The position numbers and the translations under genes were made by a program. Source: Clostridia bacterium (GTDB lineage Bacteria > Bacillota > Clostridia > Christensenellales > Aristaeellaceae). From it: 64,000 bases of DNA. Under the pieces are notes generated by a model. That model was not told the origin of the DNA and ran no database searches. It was given only the letters and a program-made list of their open reading frames with translations. Positions 59,705 to 64,000 of this stretch are shown piece by piece. Location of the stretch: positions 62,001 through 126,000 of the forward strand of contig JAFVXE010000005.1 of NCBI GenBank assembly GCA_017501255.1, written 5' to 3'. Within the stretch, counting starts at the first letter, position 1, and every line of letters starts with the position of its first letter.

Positions 59705-60931
59705 ATGGAATATCAGGCAGAAATGAACTATCTGGCGGGGATACTGAAACGCCTGCAACTGAAAATGGTGCTCATGGAGCCAAACGACCCTGTGGAGGAT
59801 GTGGACTTCGGCCTGAGGCAGCTACTGGGGCTCAGCGATGAATACCATTCGCTGACGCAGGTGTTTTTCCGGCTGACGAAGCCGAAAACCGTCTATCGTC
59901 TGATGGATTTCTTTGGTTGCGGCTACATCTTTTTTGCGCTGCCGCAAGAGACAGCCACGGCTGTTATCGGCCCCTATATGACCGCCGACCGGACGGAGGA
60001 AGAGGTGCTGGAAACGGTGGAAGAACTGTCCCTGCCGCTGAATACCGCCCGTCAACTTCGGGATTACTATGCCTCCCTGCCGGTCTTTGTGGATACAACA
60101 CCGTTGATGGCCATGGTCAGCGCCATGGGCGAAACCCTGTGGGGCAGCGTGGATGCCTTTGAAACCATCGACCTGAACCGGAGCGCCGCACCGCTGACCC
60201 AGTCACCGGATGAATCCTATCTCACTGCCCAACAGCTGGATGCCCATATGAATCACATCAAAATCCGCTACGATTACGAAAACGATATGATGGATGCGGT
60301 ATCCAAGGGGCTGTTGCAGCGGGTGGAGCGCATCACCAGCCATATTTCCCAGCTGAATTTCGAAAAGCGCATGGCAGATCCCCTGCGCAATACCAAAAAC
60401 TATTGCATCATCTGCAATACCCTGCTGCGCAAAGCCGCCGAACGGGGCGGTGTGCATCCGGTGCATATCGATCGCATCAGCAGCCAGTATGCCATTCAAA
60501 TTGAAAACAAAGCCACCCCGGAGGACTGCATCATCCTGATTGGCGAAATGTTCCGGGCCTATTGCCGCCTGGTGCGTACCCATGCCATCAGTCAATACTC
60601 CGTCCCGGTGCAGAAAGCGCTTCTGTATATGGAAGAAAACCTGTCCGGCGAGCTGGGCTTGCAGGTGCTGGCAGAGGAACTGAACCTGGCTCCCGGATAC
60701 CTGTCGGGGCTGTTTCACCGGGAGACCGGCAGAACTATCACGGAACATATTAACCAGTTGCGGATGAAGCACGCTTTGCACCTGCTCAAAACCACCCAGC
60801 TGCAGGTGCAGAATGTGGCCCATTTGTGCGGCATCCCGGATGCCAACTACTTTGGCAAGCTGTTCCGCAAGCAATACGGCGTTACCCCCCGGCAGTACCG
60901 GCAAAGCCTGATGCCACGAGCTGGTGAATAA
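59705..60931 (+). CDS. AraC-family regulator of the GH2/GPH operon
   Basis: A 408-residue protein. The C-terminal 100 residues are the two-helix-turn-helix AraC domain: LGLQVLAEELNLAPGYLSGL, FHRETGRTITEHINQLRMKH, VQNVAHLCGIPDANYFGKLF with RKQYGVTPRQYR. The first 290 residues are an unclassified sensor with an amphipathic region (EEEVLETVEELSLPLNTARQ). It is divergent from the GPH-GH2 genes across 188 bases and most likely activates them in response to galactoside. AAAGGAGGAAGCC precedes the ATG. Confidence 0.9.
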   Translation: MEYQAEMNYLAGILKRLQLKMVLMEPNDPVEDVDFGLRQLLGLSDEYHSLTQVFFRLTKPKTVYRLMDFFGCGYIFFALPQETATAVIGPYMTADRTEEEVLETVEELSLPLNTARQLRDYYASLPVFVDTTPLMAMVSAMGETLWGSVDAFETIDLNRSAAPLTQSPDESYLTAQQLDAHMNHIKIRYDYENDMMDAVSKGLLQRVERITSHISQLNFEKRMADPLRNTKNYCIICNTLLRKAAERGGVHPVHIDRISSQYAIQIENKATPEDCIILIGEMFRAYCRLVRTHAISQYSVPVQKALLYMEENLSGELGLQVLAEELNLAPGYLSGLFHRETGRTITEHINQLRMKHALHLLKTTQLQVQNVAHLCGIPDANYFGKLFRKQYGVTPRQYRQSLMPRAGE

Positions 60932-61055
60932 ATAACATAAGAAATGAATGCTTCACTATTGCACCCGGCGGTAAGGCGAGTATAATACTCTTTGGCAACT
61001 GCGCCCTTTCAGCCCATGGGCAGACTGCCAATCTTCAATCTCTCTGGAGGCAGCA

Positions 61056-62453
61056 ATGAAGCAATCCCGGAATCTGAACATGACCACCGGCAATCCCACC
61101 CGTTTGCTGGCGGTTTTTGCCCTGCCCATGCTGATCGGCAACCTGTTCCAGCAGGCGTACAATCTGGTGGACTCCATGATCGTGGGCCGTTTTGTGGGGG
61201 CGGATGCGCTGGCGGCAGTGGGCTCCACAGGCTCTGTTACCTTTCTGTTTTTTTCGATGTGCGCCGGTATCGGTTCCGGCTGCGGCGTGGTCACTTCTCA
61301 AGCCTTTGGTGCAGGGAACGTCCGCAAGACCAAGCGTGCCATTGCCAATGCTGCCTACCTGATGTTTGCCACGGCGCTGCTGATGGGCACCATCGCTTTC
61401 ATTGTTGCGCCTTCCCTGCTCCGCCTGATGGGTACCCCGGAAGAAATCCTGCCGGATGCCATCACCTATATGCGCATGAGCTGCATCGGTGTGCCGCTGA
61501 TCGCTGTCTACAACTATTCTTCCTCCATGCTGCGGGCATTGGGTGATTCCCGCACGCCTTTGTATTTCCTCATTTTCGCCTGTTTCCTGAATGCTGCCAT
61601 GGACATATTGTTCGTGTGCGTGTTCCATATGGGCGTGTTCGGCGCTGCGCTGGCCACCATCATTGCCCAGATGATCTCCGGCATTGGCTGCACGCTGTAC
61701 GCACTGAAGCACAATCCCTACTTCATGCTCAGCAGGGAGGACTGGCAGCTGGACCGCCCGATTATCAAACAATCGGTGCGTCTGGGCCTGCCCATGGCTA
61801 TGCAGTGGTCGCTGATCGCTGTTTCCACCACTGCCCTGCAAGCCTTCGTCAACTCCTTCGGTACGGCCCCCATGGCCGCTTTCACCGCCACCAACCGTAT
61901 CGAGCAGCTGCTCCAGCAGCCTTACGGCTCCATCAGCGCCGCCCTGGCCACCTATGCCGGACAGAACTACGGCGCAAAGCGCATGGATCGCGTCAAGAAC
62001 GGCCTGAAGCACGGCATGGTGATGGCGGGTATCTTTACGGCTGTGATGGTAGTGGTCATCCAGCTGCTGGGCAACCAGATTATCAGTATGTTTGTGGCGG
62101 ATGAAGAAGTCATCCGTATCGGCGGTACCGCCCTGCGCCTGACCAGCTGGTTCTACGTGTTCCTGGGTACCATCTACATGACCCGGGGCATCCTCAACGG
62201 CGTGGGCGACGCCCTGTTTGCCCTGATCAACGGCATTGTGGAAATGGTCTGCCGCATCGTGCTGCCTATGCTGCTGGTGCTGATCCCCGGCATTGGCGTG
62301 TGGGGCATCTGGTGGACAGCCGGCCTCACCTGGATGATCAGCGCCCTGTTCTGCCTGCTGCGGTATTTCTCCTGGCGCAGAAAGGTGAAGGATATGGTCA
62401 AGGAGCCAAATACGGCCAAGGATGACTCAGCTGCTGAGATGGCAGCGGAATAA
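61056..62453 (+). CDS. MATE-family multidrug/Na+ antiporter
   Basis: A 465-residue transporter of 12 helices with the NorM/DinF pattern: FALPMLIGNLFQQAYNLVDS, IVGRFVGADALAAVGSTGSV, a central repeat SVRLGLPMAMQWSLIAVSTT, and FTATNRIEQLLQQPYGSISA with LATYAGQNYGAKRMDR. MATE proteins expel cationic drugs or metabolites with Na+ or H+. Substrate unknown. CTGGAGGCAGC lies before the ATG. Single gene with a strong terminator. Confidence 0.93.
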   Translation: MKQSRNLNMTTGNPTRLLAVFALPMLIGNLFQQAYNLVDSMIVGRFVGADALAAVGSTGSVTFLFFSMCAGIGSGCGVVTSQAFGAGNVRKTKRAIANAAYLMFATALLMGTIAFIVAPSLLRLMGTPEEILPDAITYMRMSCIGVPLIAVYNYSSSMLRALGDSRTPLYFLIFACFLNAAMDILFVCVFHMGVFGAALATIIAQMISGIGCTLYALKHNPYFMLSREDWQLDRPIIKQSVRLGLPMAMQWSLIAVSTTALQAFVNSFGTAPMAAFTATNRIEQLLQQPYGSISAALATYAGQNYGAKRMDRVKNGLKHGMVMAGIFTAVMVVVIQLLGNQIISMFVADEEVIRIGGTALRLTSWFYVFLGTIYMTRGILNGVGDALFALINGIVEMVCRIVLPMLLVLIPGIGVWGIWWTAGLTWMISALFCLLRYFSWRRKVKDMVKEPNTAKDDSAAEMAAE

Positions 62454-62486
62454 CGAAAGCCGCAGGTTTCCATCAATCGAATCGGT

Positions 62487-62540
62487 AACAACCCGCCCAC
62501 GGGTGCAGCTTCTTGATTGCACTCATGGGCGGGTTGTTTT
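62487..62540 (+). terminator. Terminator of the MATE gene
   Basis: AACAACCCGCCCA (62487-62499) pairs with TGGGCGGGTTGTT (62526-62538), with an inner TGCA/TGCA pairing, followed by TT. Confidence 0.85.
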
Positions 62541-62572
62541 GGCGTTTCAAATGGTTTTGTGGCAGCAAAAAG

Positions 62573-62612
62573 CAATCACCCAACCCCCGCTGATGCAGAG
62601 GTTGGGTGATTG
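62573..62612 (-). terminator. Terminator of the sugar ABC operon
   Basis: CAATCACCCAACC (62573-62585) pairs with GGTTGGGTGATTG (62600-62612); on the minus strand it is followed by CTTTTTG. Confidence 0.85.
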
Positions 62613-62633
62613 TATCCATTTTCCCAAATCCAG

Positions 62634-62855
62634 TTACTGCTGCGGCGTGCCGGTCACAATACCGACTACCAGCAATACCACAATCAGCAGCGAAGTGACG
62701 ATAATAATCGTGTCAATGGTGCGCAGAGAAACATTTTCCTTGATCTTGTCGTAGATGCCGAAACGGCGGGGCAGCTGCTGGGCTTTCTTTTCCACCTCAG
62801 CTTTTGCCGTTTCCATCTGCGCCCGGGCCTGACGGCCCTCCTGATTCATACTCAT
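62634..62855 (-). CDS. Small single-helix membrane protein of the sugar ABC operon
   Basis: A 73-residue protein: a charged N-terminal helix (QARAQMETAKAEVEKKAQQL), a link KENVSLRTIDT and one membrane helix (IIIVTSLLIVVLLVVGIVTG). The start overlaps or touches the end of the upstream permease gene (3 bases apart), so translation is coupled. There are two ATG codons, 62855 and 62849. No family is recognised. It could stabilise the ABC permease, like small partner proteins of other transporters. Confidence 0.7.
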   Translation of the reverse strand: MSMNQEGRQARAQMETAKAEVEKKAQQLPRRFGIYDKIKENVSLRTIDTIIIVTSLLIVVLLVVGIVTGTPQQ

Positions 62856-62858
62856 GGC

Positions 62859-63998
62859 TTACTTCTTGACGATGTACTTGCGTACGTCGATGGAAACAGC
62901 CAGAATGATGATCAAACCGCGGATGATGTACTGGATGTAGGGGTTAACGCCCAGGAACTGGAGGGCGTACACGATGGCCTGCAGGATGACAGCACCGATA
63001 ACAACGCCCTGAATGGTACCGACGCCGCCGGAGAAGCTGACGCCGCCGACCACGACTGCGCTGATGGCGTCGGTTTCGTAGTTGAGACCGGTGTTAGCGC
63101 CCACGGCGGTGATACGGCCAGCCTCCAGGAAGGCGGCGATGCCGTAGAGGATACCGGCCATCAGGTAGACCAGCATGATGGTCTTGGCAACGTTAACGCC
63201 GGAAACAGCGGCAGCTTCGGTGTTGCCGCCAACGGCGAACATATTCTTGCCCAGCTTGGTCTTGTTCCAGATGACCCACATGATCACAGCCAGAATGATG
63301 AAGTAGATAACCACCAGCGGGATGCGGACATCGCCGATCTTGATGGCACCGGCTGCAATGTTCAGGAAGGTCTGGTCGAAGGTGGACAGGGCCTGAGCGG
63401 TACCGGAGGGCTGGGACTCAATGTAGAGGCAGTTGGCGCCGTAGGCGATCAACTGGGTGCCCAGGGTAACGATGAAGGCGTGCAGATGCAGCTTGGCAAC
63501 GCCAAAGCCGTTGATCATACAGAAGGCCACAGCCACAGCGATGGAAGCAAACAGGGGCAGCAGCAGACCGAAAGCGCCCAGAGGCTCCACCATGGTGGGG
63601 TACATACGGCTGATGTAGGAGGTGGACTGTACCAGAGAAGCCGTCACCGCAGCGGAGATACCCAGCACACGGCCGATGGACAGGTCGGTACCGGCCAGAA
63701 CGATCAGGCCGGCGCAGCCCAGCGCCAGAATACCCTTGGTGGAGGCGTTCTGCAGAATGTTGAGGATGTTGTTCATGCTCAGGAAGTCGATACGGATGAT
63801 GGAAACCACCACCAGAATCAGGCCCATGATGATGAACAGCGCATAGTTCAGCAGGAAGGAAGTGGTCTTTTCCACCTTGGGATTGACCGCCTTGGTACGG
63901 GCACGGGGCTTGATATCCATGGCCTGAATGAGGAAATAGGCCAGGGAGCCCACAATCAGGATGATACCGATGAACTGCCAGATGACGGCGCTGGTCAT
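62859..63998 (-). CDS. mglC: Sugar ABC transporter permease, MglC/RbsC family
   Basis: A permease of at least 379 residues: LVVVSIIRIDFLSMNNILNI, GCAGLIVLAGTDLSIGRVLG (family signature), FGVAKLHLHAFIVTLGTQLI, GKNMFAVGGNTEAAAVSGVN (coupling loop) and AISAVVVGGVSFSGGVGTIQ. This group imports galactose, ribose or methyl-galactoside with an MglA ATPase and MglB receptor that should lie just beyond the window. It has an extra N-terminal helix (VIWQFIGIILIVGSLAYFLI) before a basic linker. The ATG at 63996-63998 is two bases from the window end, so the true start may be further out. Confidence 0.88.
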   Translation of the reverse strand: MTSAVIWQFIGIILIVGSLAYFLIQAMDIKPRARTKAVNPKVEKTTSFLLNYALFIIMGLILVVVSIIRIDFLSMNNILNILQNASTKGILALGCAGLIVLAGTDLSIGRVLGISAAVTASLVQSTSYISRMYPTMVEPLGAFGLLLPLFASIAVAVAFCMINGFGVAKLHLHAFIVTLGTQLIAYGANCLYIESQPSGTAQALSTFDQTFLNIAAGAIKIGDVRIPLVVIYFIILAVIMWVIWNKTKLGKNMFAVGGNTEAAAVSGVNVAKTIMLVYLMAGILYGIAAFLEAGRITAVGANTGLNYETDAISAVVVGGVSFSGGVGTIQGVVIGAVILQAIVYALQFLGVNPYIQYIIRGLIIILAVSIDVRKYIVKK

Positions 63999-64000
63999 GT

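Overview
The window reads as chromosome of an anaerobic, endospore-forming Clostridia-type member of the Firmicutes/Bacillota. The basis is sporulation and Gram-positive envelope genes (spoIVB, cwlD, sigH), the conserved mrnC-thyX-rlmB-yacP-sigH order, an oxygen-independent class III ribonucleotide reductase (nrdD), near-consensus sigma-A promoters and strong AGGAGG ribosome binding sites. Most of the DNA is moderately GC-rich with strongly biased codons, which produces many long antisense open frames that I regard as shadows. No rRNA, tRNA or CRISPR array was seen. I cannot assign a species.

Layout. 1-4.1 kb: the end of an acyltransferase gene, a HEAT-like protein, an HD hydrolase, DUF1294, an acidic unknown and an APH-type kinase. 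4.2-9.4 kb: a complete branched-chain amino acid ABC transporter (SBP, livH, livM, livG, livF) whose LivM has a long Ala/Glu-rich tail. 9.4-15.5 kb: CPBP protease, a divergent SLOG/Xre pair sharing a perfect palindrome, an AT-rich ECF-sigma cassette with 23-bp terminal inverted repeats that splits a terminator, then GNAT, DUF2441 and DUF1846 genes. 15.5-19.7 kb: nrdD and spoIVB. 19.8-23.7 kb: a TetR-led five-gene redox operon. 23.7-27.7 kb: an AT-rich island of decayed Rhs/YD, WG-repeat and unknown genes. 27.8-35.1 kb: ABC-F ATPase, a spoIVB fragment, aconitase, a nested-palindrome element, HIT protein, zinc ribbon, aldo/keto reductase and NADAR protein.

35.2-46.6 kb: GH42 beta-galactosidase, cwlD, and a long co-directional run mrnC-thyX-rlmB-yacP-sigH-FHA-FtsW/RodA-PBP that links RNA maturation, dTMP synthesis, sporulation sigma and peptidoglycan assembly. 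46.6-52.4 kb: rpiB, an MBL-Nudix fusion, rpsT, a polytopic membrane protein, azlCD and a TPM protein. 52.4-55.3 kb: a LemA-like protein, telA (interrupted by an amber codon) and xpaC. 55.6-60.9 kb: a GH2 beta-galactosidase and GPH sugar symporter operon divergent from an AraC regulator. 61-64 kb: a MATE exporter and the end of an Mgl-type sugar ABC operon. GH42, GH2, GPH symporter, AraC and Mgl permease together suggest growth on beta-galactosides and galactose.

The least explained parts are the ECF-sigma cassette, the TetR redox operon, the SLOG/Xre pair, the decayed toxin island and the stacked-hairpin intergenic elements.
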